Assembly: GCA_002782605.1 (NCBI GenBank)
Contig: PFIF01000188.1
Location: forward strand, 1-14,227
Direction of reading: 5' to 3'
DNA from: Deltaproteobacteria bacterium CG_4_8_14_3_um_filter_43_13
GTDB lineage: Bacteria; Desulfobacterota; UBA8473
Length of the DNA: 14,227 bases
Numbering within the stretch: position 1 is the first letter of the stretch; every line of letters starts with the position of its first letter. The position numbers and the translations under genes are program-made. The notes under the pieces were generated by a model that made no database searches, was not told the DNA's origin, and was given only the letters and a program-made list of their open reading frames with translations. Below are positions 7,637-14,227 of this stretch, piece by piece.

Positions 7637-9302
7637 AAATTCCAGATTGACCGAGCTTTACAATCTGTCGAGGGTCATCAGTTCAACCCTGGAGCCCCAG
7701 GAGGTTCTGAATCTGATTATAGATGCGGCAGTAAAGATTACAAAGGCTACGACAGGTTCGTTGATGTTGATCGACAGGGATTCTGGGATCTTGAATATCG
7801 AGGTAGCCCGTGGATTCCCTCCCCGGGTGGTTAGTGACACCAAACTCAAGATAGGTGAAGGCATTACAGGCTGGGTAGCAAAACAGGGGAAACCGGTCCT
7901 GGTGCCTGATGTGACAAGAGATAAAAGATACATAAAGATAGATAAAGACGTAAAATCAGAGCTGGCAGTCCCCCTGATATTGGAAGACGAGGTTATAGGG
8001 GTGGTTAATGTGGACAGCACAAGGGCATCCGCATTCACCCAGGAAGATATGGAACTGATCTTCACCCTGGCCAGCCAATCGGCTAAAATCATTCAAAACG
8101 CCAAGCTCTATGAGACCCTGAAATGGAGAGTAGAAGAGCTTTCAGCCTTATTTGACATAGGAAAGGTCATTACCGAAACCCTGAACTTAGAAAAGGTTCT
8201 TGAGACAATCGTGGAAAAAGCCTCACACCTGATGAATACCAAAGTCTCTTCACTCATGCTGCTGAATTCGGGTGGAGACGAATTAGTGATTAAAGCCGTC
8301 CATGGAGGGGGTATGGACTATAATACATTGAAGCCCAATCTTAAGGTGGATGAGAGCTTAATAGGTCAGGTGGTCAGGACTAAAAAACCTCTGATGATCC
8401 TGGATGTTCGAAAAGAGAAGGGATACAGACATCTTGATCTGGCAAAAAAAGTGGGTCTATGTTCCCTCCTTTCTGTTCCTATGATGGTCAAAGAGAGAAT
8501 AATAGGGGTTATTAACACCTATACCGCTGCACAACACAGGTTTACCTCAGAAGAAATCCAGCTCCTTTCCAGCCTTGCCGACCAATCTGCCATTGCTATT
8601 GAGAATGCCAGGCTGTATGAACAGATGATAGGACTGGAAGAGAGAATACGTGAGACAGAGAAACTCGGGGTATTGGGAGAGATGGCAATTGAGGTGGCCC
8701 ACGAGATTAGAAATCCCCTTACCATAGTCAAGATGCTTTTCCACTCCCTGTCTATCCCCGATAAAAAGGATGCGACTATAATCGAGAACGAGCTGGACCG
8801 CATGAATAGAATAGTGACCCAGTTTTTGAACTACGCCCGGGGAGAAAAGCCAGAGCAGCAGAAAATGGATATAAACCAGGTCTTAGAAAACACCCTTCTT
8901 CTCGTAGAGCACCGTCTTTCTCAACAGAGGATGAAACTCAAAAAGACACTTTTACCACTCCCCTCTATATCCTGTTATCCTGAGAAGACGGCTCAGCTAT
9001 TTCTCAACCTGTTTCTTAATGCCATAGACGCTATGGAAGATGGGGGAGAGCTGGAAGTCTCCTCAGAGGCTATCGGAGGTTTTATCCAGGTCAAGATAAA
9101 GGATAGCGGTTCTGGCATCCCGGAATCAATAAAGGAAAGGATATTTCAGCCTTTTGTAACCACAAAGGCCAAAGGACTGGGGCTGGGGCTGGCCATCGTC
9201 CATCGGGTTGTTGAAGAGCATAGAGGGAAAATTGAAGTGGATAGTACCCCGGATATTGGTGCTACATTTACCGTAAGCCTGCCCATAGAGGTAGTACAAT
9301 GA
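7629..9302 (+). CDS. Cytoplasmic double-GAF sensor histidine kinase
   Basis: This 557-residue protein has no membrane segment. Two GAF domains occupy about residues 22-160 and 182-330, each ending in a helix of the type ASQSAKIIQNAKLY or ADQSAIAIENARLY. The phosphoacceptor is H358 in VAHEIRNP. The ATPase domain has the N box (LFLNLFLNAIDAMEDGG), a DSGSGIP box, FQPFVTTK and a GLGLGLAIVHRV box. GAF domains bind small molecules or flavin/haem-type ligands, but which ligand applies here cannot be read from the sequence. It overlaps the preceding gene by 8 nt and the response regulator by 4 nt (ATGA), so it forms a cognate two-component pair. Its position suggests it senses a state tied to the one-carbon or nitrogen enzymes upstream. 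Confidence 0.93.
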   Translation: MVENSRLTELYNLSRVISSTLEPQEVLNLIIDAAVKITKATTGSLMLIDRDSGILNIEVARGFPPRVVSDTKLKIGEGITGWVAKQGKPVLVPDVTRDKRYIKIDKDVKSELAVPLILEDEVIGVVNVDSTRASAFTQEDMELIFTLASQSAKIIQNAKLYETLKWRVEELSALFDIGKVITETLNLEKVLETIVEKASHLMNTKVSSLMLLNSGGDELVIKAVHGGGMDYNTLKPNLKVDESLIGQVVRTKKPLMILDVRKEKGYRHLDLAKKVGLCSLLSVPMMVKERIIGVINTYTAAQHRFTSEEIQLLSSLADQSAIAIENARLYEQMIGLEERIRETEKLGVLGEMAIEVAHEIRNPLTIVKMLFHSLSIPDKKDATIIENELDRMNRIVTQFLNYARGEKPEQQKMDINQVLENTLLLVEHRLSQQRMKLKKTLLPLPSISCYPEKTAQLFLNLFLNAIDAMEDGGELEVSSEAIGGFIQVKIKDSGSGIPESIKERIFQPFVTTKAKGLGLGLAIVHRVVEEHRGKIEVDSTPDIGATFTVSLPIEVVQ

Positions 9303-10756
9303 AAAAGATACTGGTCGTTGATGATGAGCCCAACGTTCATTACTCTTTTAAAAAGGTCTTTTCCGAGAGTTATGTTGTCCTTTCTGCCTCGTCCGGGGAA
9401 GAAGCCGTAGACATCATCAGCAGGGATACCCCAGACCTGGTAATAATGGATATCAGGATGCCCGGGATCGATGGAATCACCACCCTGAGAAAGATCAAGA
9501 GCATAGATCCCAAACTCCATATTATAATTATGACGGCGTATGGAACTATGGAAACCGCGGTGGAGGCCATGAGGTTAGGGGCATACGACTACACCCTGAA
9601 ACCCTTTGATATCGATTGGATGAAGACGACTATATCCAGCGCCTTATCCGTGACAGAGATGATGAAGAGAAAGGTTGCCCTGTCCCCTTCCCAAGAAGGG
9701 GAACCGAACGGGGACATCATGGTTGGAAACTCGCCTGAAATGCAAAAGGTATACAAGTACATAGGGCAGGTGGCCGGGAAAGATATAACGGTTCTTTTAA
9801 CCGGAGAAAGTGGTACTGGAAAAGAACTGGTTGCCAGGGCTATATATAAACACAGTATGAGAAGAAACAAACTGTTTATGGCCATAAACTGTGCTGCCAT
9901 ACCGGATAACCTCCTGGAATCGGAGCTTTTTGGTTATGAGAAAGGGGCATTTACCGACGCTCGACTAAGAAAGATCGGGAAGCTTGAACAGTTAAGTGGA
10001 GGCACCATATTTTTGGATGAAATCGGGGACATGTCTCTTCTTCTTCAAGCCAAGATGCTTCGTGTATTACAGGAGATGGAGTTTGAACGATTGGGAGGAA
10101 ACGAAACAATAAAGGTTGACATCAGGGTGATAGCCGCCACCAATAAGGACCTGAGAAAGGAAGTCGCTGAAGGAAGGTTCAGAGAAGACCTCTATTACCG
10201 TTTGAACGTAGTCTCTATTTACCTTCCGCCCTTGAGGGAAAGGAAGGGGGACATAGAGGATTTGGTAAGGTACTTCATAAAAAAGTCAAGCCCTGAGTTG
10301 AATAAAGAAACAAAGGATATTACTCCATCGGCAGTCAATGTATTGATGGGTTATCATTGGCCCGGCAATGTCAGAGAACTGGAGAACGTTGTCAAAAAGG
10401 CCATTATTAGATGTAAGTCGGAAGTCATTGTCCAGGAAGACCTCTCTTTTGAGGAGGAAACAAATAGGGCTCATCCCCTGGAAAAAGAAGGGGAGCTGGC
10501 CTCAGAGTTGGATAGAATCTTAGACAGACTTCTTGAAGAAATCCCTTTATCGCCAACCGGGGATAAGGATGTGATCTCATCCCTGGAGAAAATGCTTGTA
10601 ATAAAGGCACTTATGAAAACAAAAGGGAATCAGGTAAAGGCTGCAAAGCTTCTGGGTATAAATAGAAACAGCCTTCGTCGGAGGATGGAGAAATACGGAA
10701 TACAGAAAGAGATAAGCATATCAGGGGAAAGTCAATACCTAATTACCAAAGCCTGA
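9299..10756 (+). CDS. NtrC-family sigma-54-dependent response regulator
   Basis: This 485-residue activator has three standard domains. The receiver (1-120) has the acidic pair D8/D9, phosphoacceptor D51 (IMDIRMPG) and K101 (LKPFD). The AAA+ domain (about 144-375) has the Walker A GESGTGKE at 169-176, the sigma-54 contact loop GAFTDA at 216-221, and the Walker B FLDEIGD with D240/E241. The C-terminal Fis-type helix-turn-helix (about 430-470) contains GNQVKAAKLLGINRNSLRRR. Once phosphorylated it should oligomerise and open sigma-54 promoters. The loop reads GAFTDA where the textbook form is GAFTGA, a variant I believe occurs in many working homologues. I found no clear sigma-54 promoter (TGGCAC-N5-TTGC) in the window, so its targets may lie elsewhere. 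Confidence 0.94.
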   Translation: MKKILVVDDEPNVHYSFKKVFSESYVVLSASSGEEAVDIISRDTPDLVIMDIRMPGIDGITTLRKIKSIDPKLHIIIMTAYGTMETAVEAMRLGAYDYTLKPFDIDWMKTTISSALSVTEMMKRKVALSPSQEGEPNGDIMVGNSPEMQKVYKYIGQVAGKDITVLLTGESGTGKELVARAIYKHSMRRNKLFMAINCAAIPDNLLESELFGYEKGAFTDARLRKIGKLEQLSGGTIFLDEIGDMSLLLQAKMLRVLQEMEFERLGGNETIKVDIRVIAATNKDLRKEVAEGRFREDLYYRLNVVSIYLPPLRERKGDIEDLVRYFIKKSSPELNKETKDITPSAVNVLMGYHWPGNVRELENVVKKAIIRCKSEVIVQEDLSFEEETNRAHPLEKEGELASELDRILDRLLEEIPLSPTGDKDVISSLEKMLVIKALMKTKGNQVKAAKLLGINRNSLRRRMEKYGIQKEISISGESQYLITKA

Positions 10757-10823
10757 CCCCAAATCCTTCTCCCCACCCTTGACCTCTCCCCAAACCAACA
10801 CCGTATCTTTTGGTCAAATTACC

Positions 10824-10852
10824 TTGACACACAGGCACTCCCCTATTATACT
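10824..10852 (+). promoter_or_regulatory. Sigma-70-type promoter for queC
   Basis: TTGACA (10824-10829) and TATACT (10847-10852) are separated by exactly 17 nt. This is a consensus -35 box and a five-of-six -10 box. Transcription would start near 10859, leaving a leader of about 120 nt before queC. It lies in the 225-nt gap after the response regulator gene and separates the que block from the regulatory operon. Confidence 0.7.
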
Positions 10853-10879
10853 TACAGTACAAAAGAGTTCTTATCAAAC

Positions 10880-10931
10880 AAACAAAATCTAAAACGACCT
10901 GATTGTCAGCTATCCGCCGGTTTTGTTTTTT
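10880..10931 (+). promoter_or_regulatory. Possible structured leader of queC
   Basis: An AT-only pair AAACAAAA (10880-10887) with TTTTGTTT (10921-10928) encloses a small CTGA-TTG-TCAG hairpin (10899-10909), and a run of T follows CCGG at 10917-10920. This might act as an attenuator. The canonical preQ1-I riboswitch pattern is not seen, so a 7-deazaguanine riboswitch is only a possibility. Confidence 0.2.
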
Positions 10932-10981
10932 TACTAACAGAAAATTAATGTGTGGGGGGCAGTTGGCTGTGGAGGACTGTG

Positions 10982-11227
10982 ATGCAGGCGGTCGTCTTAC
11001 TTTCTGGAGGCATTGACTCAACTGTTTGTGCCGTTCTTGCCGTGAAGACATTTGGGGCAGAACAGATAGCTGCTCTCAACGTTCTTTACGGACAGAAGCA
11101 TGCCAATGAGTCCGAAGCAGCCAGAGCAGTCGCAGAACGCTTGAGTTTGGGGGCATTCGAGGAAGTAACCCCCTGCCCGAATCTTTATTCAAGGGCGCTG
11201 GCTCAAGCCTTATTGATGCCGGTGTAA
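10982..11227 (+). CDS. queC: QueC N-terminal fragment
   Basis: This open part of 81 residues runs from the ATG at 10982, with GGAGG (10971-10975) 6 nt upstream. A longer start at GTG 10952 is in frame but lacks such a site. It contains the ATP-binding PP-loop (residues 5-14, LLSGGIDST) and a YGQKHANE segment typical of QueC. After about residue 64 the translation is out of frame, ending in ALLMPV at a false stop. On its own it lacks the substrate and zinc regions. Confidence 0.75.
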   Translation: MQAVVLLSGGIDSTVCAVLAVKTFGAEQIAALNVLYGQKHANESEAARAVAERLSLGAFEEVTPCPNLYSRALAQALLMPV

Positions 11228-11670
11228 AGGTTCCCCATGGGCCGTACCCAAACGATGACGGCCCCGTTTCTACCTATGTGCCGTTCAGAAACGGTATACT
11301 CATCTCTGTCGGTGCAGCCTTCGCTTTGAAAATGGGCGCGGAGATGATTTATTTTGGTGCTCACAGGGAAGACGCAATGAACTGGGCGTATCCGGACTGC
11401 ACACCAGAGTTTTTGGGAGCGATGAAGAGCGCTGTCTGGGTCGGCACGTATCATAAAGTACGACTGACAACCCCACTCGAGTGCCTGGACAAGACAGATA
11501 TCGTTGGGCTCGGTAAACAATTAAGCGCTCCTTTTGAGTTGACACGCTCCTGCTACCAGGGCTGGGACAAAGCCTGCGGGCGTTGTGCAACCTGCATATC
11601 GCGGCTCGAGGCGTTTAAAGCTAACGATCTGGTGGATCCCATTGTCTATCAGATGATTACAGAGGACTAA
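11176..11670 (+). CDS. queC: QueC C-terminal fragment
   Basis: Coding resumes in another frame by 11176, reading ESLFKGAGSSLIDAG and onward to the TAA at 11668-11670. The first usable start codon inside it is GTG 11278, without a good ribosome site. It carries the QueC motifs TYVPFRNG, YFGAHREDA, WAYPDCTPEF and the four-cysteine zinc site CYQGWDKACGRCATC near the end. The last base of its stop forms the first base of the target duplication of the element that follows. Confidence 0.75.
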   Translation, partial: PESLFKGAGSSLIDAGVKVPHGPYPNDDGPVSTYVPFRNGILISVGAAFALKMGAEMIYFGAHREDAMNWAYPDCTPEFLGAMKSAVWVGTYHKVRLTTPLECLDKTDIVGLGKQLSAPFELTRSCYQGWDKACGRCATCISRLEAFKANDLVDPIVYQMITED

Positions 11671-11673
11671 TGT

Positions 11674-11814
11674 TGATGGCTTCGTAAAAAATCCATCTGC
11701 TGTGTTGCGCTGCATCCTTTTGTTTAGACTGAAGGCTACAGGCTAACTGTCTACAGCCTATCCACCTGAGCACTTACTTTGCCATCCCAATTTTGACTTT
11801 TTACGAGTCTATCA
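11674..11814. mobile_element. 141-bp MITE-like element between queC and queD, with 4-bp duplication
   Basis: The ends are imperfect terminal inverted repeats matching at 16 of 20 positions: TGATGGCTTCGTAAAAA at 11674 and, read from the other strand at 11814, TGATAGACTCGTAAAAA. ATGT stands on each side (11670-11673 and 11815-11818), as expected of a target duplication. The interior holds no gene but has a nested hairpin (AGGCT, ACAG, CTGT, AGCCT around 11733-11760). It is probably a non-autonomous element moved by a transposase encoded elsewhere. The right-hand ATGT supplies the queD start codon. Confidence 0.75.
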
Positions 11815-12714
11815 ATGTTCGAAATCTATATTAATCAGAAGTTCGAAGCTGCCCATTTTCTACCAGGTTATAAAGGTAAATGCGCAAATCTCCACGGTCA
11901 TACATGGCGGTTTGAATTGACGATACGCTCGGAATTCATAACCGATGGGATGGTAATGGATTTTATTGAGGTAAAAGAAGCGCTAAATGAGGTTTTGCCC
12001 GACCACACCCTTTTAAATGACATTATCCCAAATCCGACCGCCGAAAACCTATCCGCATACCTCTACAAGCAGATGAAGGAAAGGATTACGGGCTTGGTAA
12101 AGGTGGTTGTCTGGGAATCGGAGAATTTGGGGGCGGCTTTTTTGAAGGTTAACGAAATTTTTTACTCGGTACAGGGGGAAGGGAAAAACTCAGGCATACC
12201 GATGGTCTTTGTCCGCCTCGCGGGTTGTAACTTGCGCTGCGACTTCTGCGACACTAAATACGCGTTCGAGGCAGGGAAGGAGATGATGGTAGGGGAGATT
12301 CTATCCGAAAGGGGGAAGTACCCCTCAAAGTGGGTTTGCATAACCGGCGGAGAGCCGTTCATTCAACCTCTGGACGAATTGGCCAGGCAGCTGAAGGCGG
12401 ATGGTTCTCTGATTCAGATAGAGACAAACGGAACGATATTCCAGCCCGTTACATGCGATTGGCTGGTAGTGAGTCCCAAGAAAGAGCGGAGGCCTGTTGA
12501 GTCTATGCTTGAGCGGGCAAACGAGATTAAAATCGTCGTCAACTTGAAAGAGGCGTTGGATTTTACAGAGGAATACGAAGCGTGGGGAACATGCCACTCG
12601 ATCCAGCCGGAAAACAATCACGAGGAAGCGACTAAACTCTGCCTGGATTTTGTCGCCGAACATCCGCAGTGGCGATTGAGCATGCAGTTACATAAGCTTA
12701 TCAATATAAGATAG
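11815..12714 (+). CDS. queDE: QueD-QueE fusion: 6-carboxytetrahydropterin synthase and 7-carboxy-7-deazaguanine synthase
   Basis: This 299-residue protein joins two consecutive queuosine-pathway enzymes. Residues 1-108 are QueD: zinc ligands H14, H27 and H29 (AAH, HGHTW), catalytic C23, D63/H64 and E101 (VVWES). Residues 110-299 are QueE, a radical-SAM enzyme: C138, C142, C145 in CNLRCDFC bind the 4Fe-4S cluster, with GEGKNSG before it, ITGGEP at 176-181 and the C-terminal LQ-type end MQLHKL. The joint falls on a T6 run (12138-12143). One T fewer would end QueD with TGA and leave queE a TTG start overlapping it, so the fusion could be an indel product. The ATG lies in the right target duplication, and the usual ribosome site is missing upstream. 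With queC it would make preQ0 from carboxytetrahydropterin precursors. Confidence 0.9.
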   Translation: MFEIYINQKFEAAHFLPGYKGKCANLHGHTWRFELTIRSEFITDGMVMDFIEVKEALNEVLPDHTLLNDIIPNPTAENLSAYLYKQMKERITGLVKVVVWESENLGAAFLKVNEIFYSVQGEGKNSGIPMVFVRLAGCNLRCDFCDTKYAFEAGKEMMVGEILSERGKYPSKWVCITGGEPFIQPLDELARQLKADGSLIQIETNGTIFQPVTCDWLVVSPKKERRPVESMLERANEIKIVVNLKEALDFTEEYEAWGTCHSIQPENNHEEATKLCLDFVAEHPQWRLSMQLHKLINIR

Positions 12715-12794
12715 GTAAAACGGGAGTGTTTCCTGGAATTGATCAAAAAGAATGGGGTCAGGCAACGTCCCTAAATAGCTCCTGAAATTGGCAT

Positions 12795-13790
12795 TTACAC
12801 CTGCCCTTCTATTGTGATCTCAAACGGTTTACCCAGTTCGAACTTTCGTGTTTTTAGAATGCATCCACTTAACACTGATATATTAGGATCGGCGATGACG
12901 CGAGCCTTCACATCATAAATTTCCGTAACTTGGTATCCATCAGCATTTGAGTAACTCAGCGACAACTCTATTGTTGTGCCAACATAGCCAGGTCCAAGTT
13001 GGTAAATGGCTGTCAAAATTGTCTCATCGCCTGGAGCAATTATGCTAACAACCTCCTTTGTATCAGATTCTTTAAAATATCCACTATTGGCTCCAAGCCA
13101 TTTCGGGACATAATTGAAGGCTGGAGCCCCGCCTGCATTCTTAATTTTCACTTTAAAAATTAATTTTGAATGTGTACGGATCGCGTCCGTATCAACATTC
13201 AAATCTGGGACAAGTAAAGGGAACTTATTGTCGGACAAAAGATTTTTTATATGCCTTTTAGCTGCTTTATATTTAAAGTCGCTTTTGATTATTTCTTTAA
13301 GTTCAATTGAATCCTTAAATGTTTTGTACCAGTTCGTGTTGGAGCGTTTTTGACTAAGTTTTGAATGACGGCTCAGCAAATCAAACAGCTTAATATCTTT
13401 TTGGCTCACCCATACATAAGATATTTGGTCTTTTTCCTTTGCCATATTCCAAATCTTATAATCAGCCTCTAAACGATCACGCACATACATAAAAATTGGT
13501 TTATGTGTCTCGATAGCTTTCAAATACTCCAAATGCGTAGTAGAAAAATCACCATAACCAAATTTAGATAAAGATGAACCATATCTTTGTGAAAGAATTA
13601 TGATGACATAATCGCTTTTACTAAGATTTATTAGACATGTCTCAATGGTATTTTTGTCGGTGAATATCTCGAAGGCCGAATCATTTGCGTCAGAAAGGAT
13701 AGGGTCAATCCCCATTTCTTTGAACATAATGCAAAGCTCAGCACGGATATCTATCAAATCATAAACAGTAGAGCTTATAAAAACTTTCAT
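12795..13790 (-). CDS. DUF4062 protein with C-terminal Ig-like region
   Basis: This protein of 331 residues runs convergent to the que genes. It begins with KVFISSTVYDL, the hallmark of DUF4062, a TIR/deoxyribosyltransferase-like fold often found at the N-terminus of bacterial STAND and other defence-associated proteins. Further landmarks are DYVIIILSQRYGSS (60-73) and HLEYLKAI with E88, then PIFMYVRD. A lysine-rich helical stretch (about 115-200) leads to a beta-rich segment (about 205-330) resembling an immunoglobulin/CARDB-like sandwich (FKVKIKNAGGAPAFN, IAPGDE). No NTPase domain or membrane span is seen. I chose ATG 13790 because the domain starts right there; a GTG at 13814 would lie inside a hairpin. 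The gene is distinctly AT-rich compared with its neighbours, suggesting transfer. Its function is unknown. Confidence 0.82.
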   Translation of the reverse strand: MKVFISSTVYDLIDIRAELCIMFKEMGIDPILSDANDSAFEIFTDKNTIETCLINLSKSDYVIIILSQRYGSSLSKFGYGDFSTTHLEYLKAIETHKPIFMYVRDRLEADYKIWNMAKEKDQISYVWVSQKDIKLFDLLSRHSKLSQKRSNTNWYKTFKDSIELKEIIKSDFKYKAAKRHIKNLLSDNKFPLLVPDLNVDTDAIRTHSKLIFKVKIKNAGGAPAFNYVPKWLGANSGYFKESDTKEVVSIIAPGDETILTAIYQLGPGYVGTTIELSLSYSNADGYQVTEIYDVKARVIADPNISVLSGCILKTRKFELGKPFEITIEGQV

Positions 13791-13813
13791 AATGTCTGAA
13801 CCATCCAACGCCA

Positions 13814-13867
13814 CAATTGAGGGTCCGGTTGAGGAGCGTAGCGACGAAACCGGTCCCTCTCGAATTG
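13814..13867. repeat. Strong hairpin (REP-like) upstream of the DUF4062 gene
   Basis: CAATT-GAGGG-T-CCGGTT (13814-13830) pairs with AACCGG-T-CCCTC, then three bulged bases, then AATTG (13848-13867). The stem has a single T-T mismatch and the loop is 17 nt (GAGGAGCGTAGCGACGA). There is no T run, so it is more like an intergenic palindromic repeat or an mRNA-processing hairpin than a terminator. It lies between the small membrane-protein gene and the DUF4062 gene. Confidence 0.7.
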
Positions 13868-13878
13868 CTTGCTAGCTC

Positions 13879-14028
13879 TTAGGATTTCCAAACTGCAAGT
13901 AGTCCACTTAAAGCACCAATAATTCCTGTTAAAGCTGCAAGCCATAACATCATGCCTTCTCTGCGCTCTTTCCGTTCTCTTCGCACCAATGATCGTATGT
14001 CTACGATTGCCTTCGTAACACCCACCAT
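13879..14028 (-). CDS. Small 49-residue single-span membrane protein
   Basis: This short gene encodes 49 residues. The N-terminal half is highly charged (RSLVRRERKERREG). A hydrophobic helix of about 20 residues (MMLWLAALTG to SGLLAVW, residues 26-46) follows, then a short KS tail. The positive charges before the helix predict an inside N-terminus. AGGTGGG lies 7 nt before the ATG, a good ribosome site. It sits 88 nt upstream of the DUF4062 gene on the same strand, with only the hairpin between, so the two may be co-transcribed. I do not recognise a family. Roles as a membrane anchor, toxin or effector for the DUF4062 protein are speculation. Longer in-frame starts (GTG or TTG) lie just upstream and are less likely. 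Confidence 0.55.
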   Translation of the reverse strand: MVGVTKAIVDIRSLVRRERKERREGMMLWLAALTGIIGALSGLLAVWKS

Positions 14029-14145
14029 ATTCAATCCCACCTGCCGCGCCGCTTGATGTCGCAGATCACTTCTTTCCTACTCTGATCTGTCTTCCGATAA
14101 AAAATCCCTCCTGCCAAAGATAACCTCGCCATCCCTTGAGAAAGC

Positions 14146-14227
14146 TTACAGTAGATTTTTTATTGCTTTAACCTCGATTTGCCGGTCGAGCTGAAAATCT
14201 TCGCCGCCGAAATAAACTACCGTTCCT
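14146..14227 (-). CDS. C-terminal end of a protein running off the window, perhaps an AAA ATPase (DUF4143 type)
   Basis: A reading frame enters from the window edge and ends at TAA (14146-14148), giving 26 residues that include VVYFGGEDFQL and EVKAIKNLL. The pattern 'V-hydrophobic-Tyr-x-Gly-Gly-Glu, then a short strand and Lys-x-Leu end' recalls the C-terminus of bacterial AAA-type ATPases of the DUF4143 group. The evidence is short and the call is tentative. About 117 nt separate it from the small membrane-protein gene. That interval shows no gene and no clear terminator. Confidence 0.35.
   Translation of the reverse strand, partial: GTVVYFGGEDFQLDRQIEVKAIKNLL

Larger units (their letters stand above)
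10982..11670 (+). pseudogene. queC: queC (preQ0 synthase) with a one-base frameshift
   Basis: QueC is a cytoplasmic, ATP-using enzyme that turns 7-carboxy-7-deazaguanine into the nitrile preQ0, precursor of queuosine in tRNA. The N-terminal frame gives the PP-loop LLSGGIDST. The frame then shifts at the C run 11169-11173. Adding one C there restores a continuous reading through PLPESLFKGAGS and on to VPFRNG, FGAHREDAMNWAYPDC, VGTYHKVRL and the zinc cysteines of SCYQGWDKACGRCATC. The restored length is 229 residues, normal for the family. Everything else is intact, so either a recent homopolymer loss or a sequencing error is likely. Confidence 0.82.

Noticed and set aside
10859..10981. Canonical preQ1-I riboswitch
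   Set aside because: The expected short stem-loop with the A-rich tail pattern could not be found; only a weak AT-rich stem and T run are present.
10751..12763. An 11-nt inverted pair, GCCTGACCCCA at 10751-10761 and its complement at 12753-12763, bracketing the que block
   Set aside because: Matches of this length are expected by chance in 14 kb, the left copy overlaps the regulator stop codon, and no longer homology or duplication supports an island boundary.
1..14227. CRISPR arrays, tRNA or rRNA genes
   Set aside because: No regularly spaced repeats and no cloverleaf or rRNA-like segments were seen on reading through the window.

Overview
This 14.2-kb window suggests an anaerobic or facultatively anaerobic bacterium with Wood-Ljungdahl-type one-carbon metabolism. 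The grounds are a MetV/MetF pair, iron-sulfur-rich glutamate synthase-like proteins and a sigma-54-type regulator. A Desulfobacterota-like or Nitrospirota-like host is plausible, but I cannot fix the phylum from sequence alone. Nearly everything up to about 12.7 kb is on the + strand at roughly 50% GC. The last 1.4 kb is on the - strand, and its main gene is visibly AT-rich.

Region 1 (163-10756) is a co-directional metabolic and regulatory block. metV and metF overlap by 4 nt. A 399-nt gap follows, almost filled by two back-to-back foldback elements. Next come two tandem ferredoxin plus FMN-barrel glutamate synthase-like proteins; the first has lost several synthase motifs. After them is a large gene joining a class-II glutamine amidotransferase domain to a GXGXG domain. 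That gene is broken by a frameshift near 5540-5558, probably with a missing segment. A cytoplasmic double-GAF histidine kinase and an NtrC-type response regulator close the block, with short overlaps at each junction. No NAD(P)H-dependent GltD-type subunit is present.

Region 2 (10824-12714) is a 7-deazaguanine (preQ0, queuosine) block. A strong sigma-70-like promoter precedes queC, which carries a one-base frameshift in a C run. A 141-bp MITE-like element with a 4-bp target duplication separates queC from a fused queD-queE gene. The duplication lies on the queC stop and the queD start, so the ancestral genes probably met at TAATG.

Region 3 (12795-14227, - strand) has a DUF4062 protein with a C-terminal beta-sandwich-like region. 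Upstream lie a strong hairpin, a 49-residue single-membrane-span protein missed by standard length cut-offs, and the C-terminal end of another protein entering from the window edge. This AT-rich pair is the best candidate for an uncharacterised accessory, possibly defence-like, unit.

Two clear frameshifts and a possible third (the T6 run at the queD-queE joint) mean either real gene decay or base-level errors in the assembly. That should be settled before any of these genes is called non-functional.
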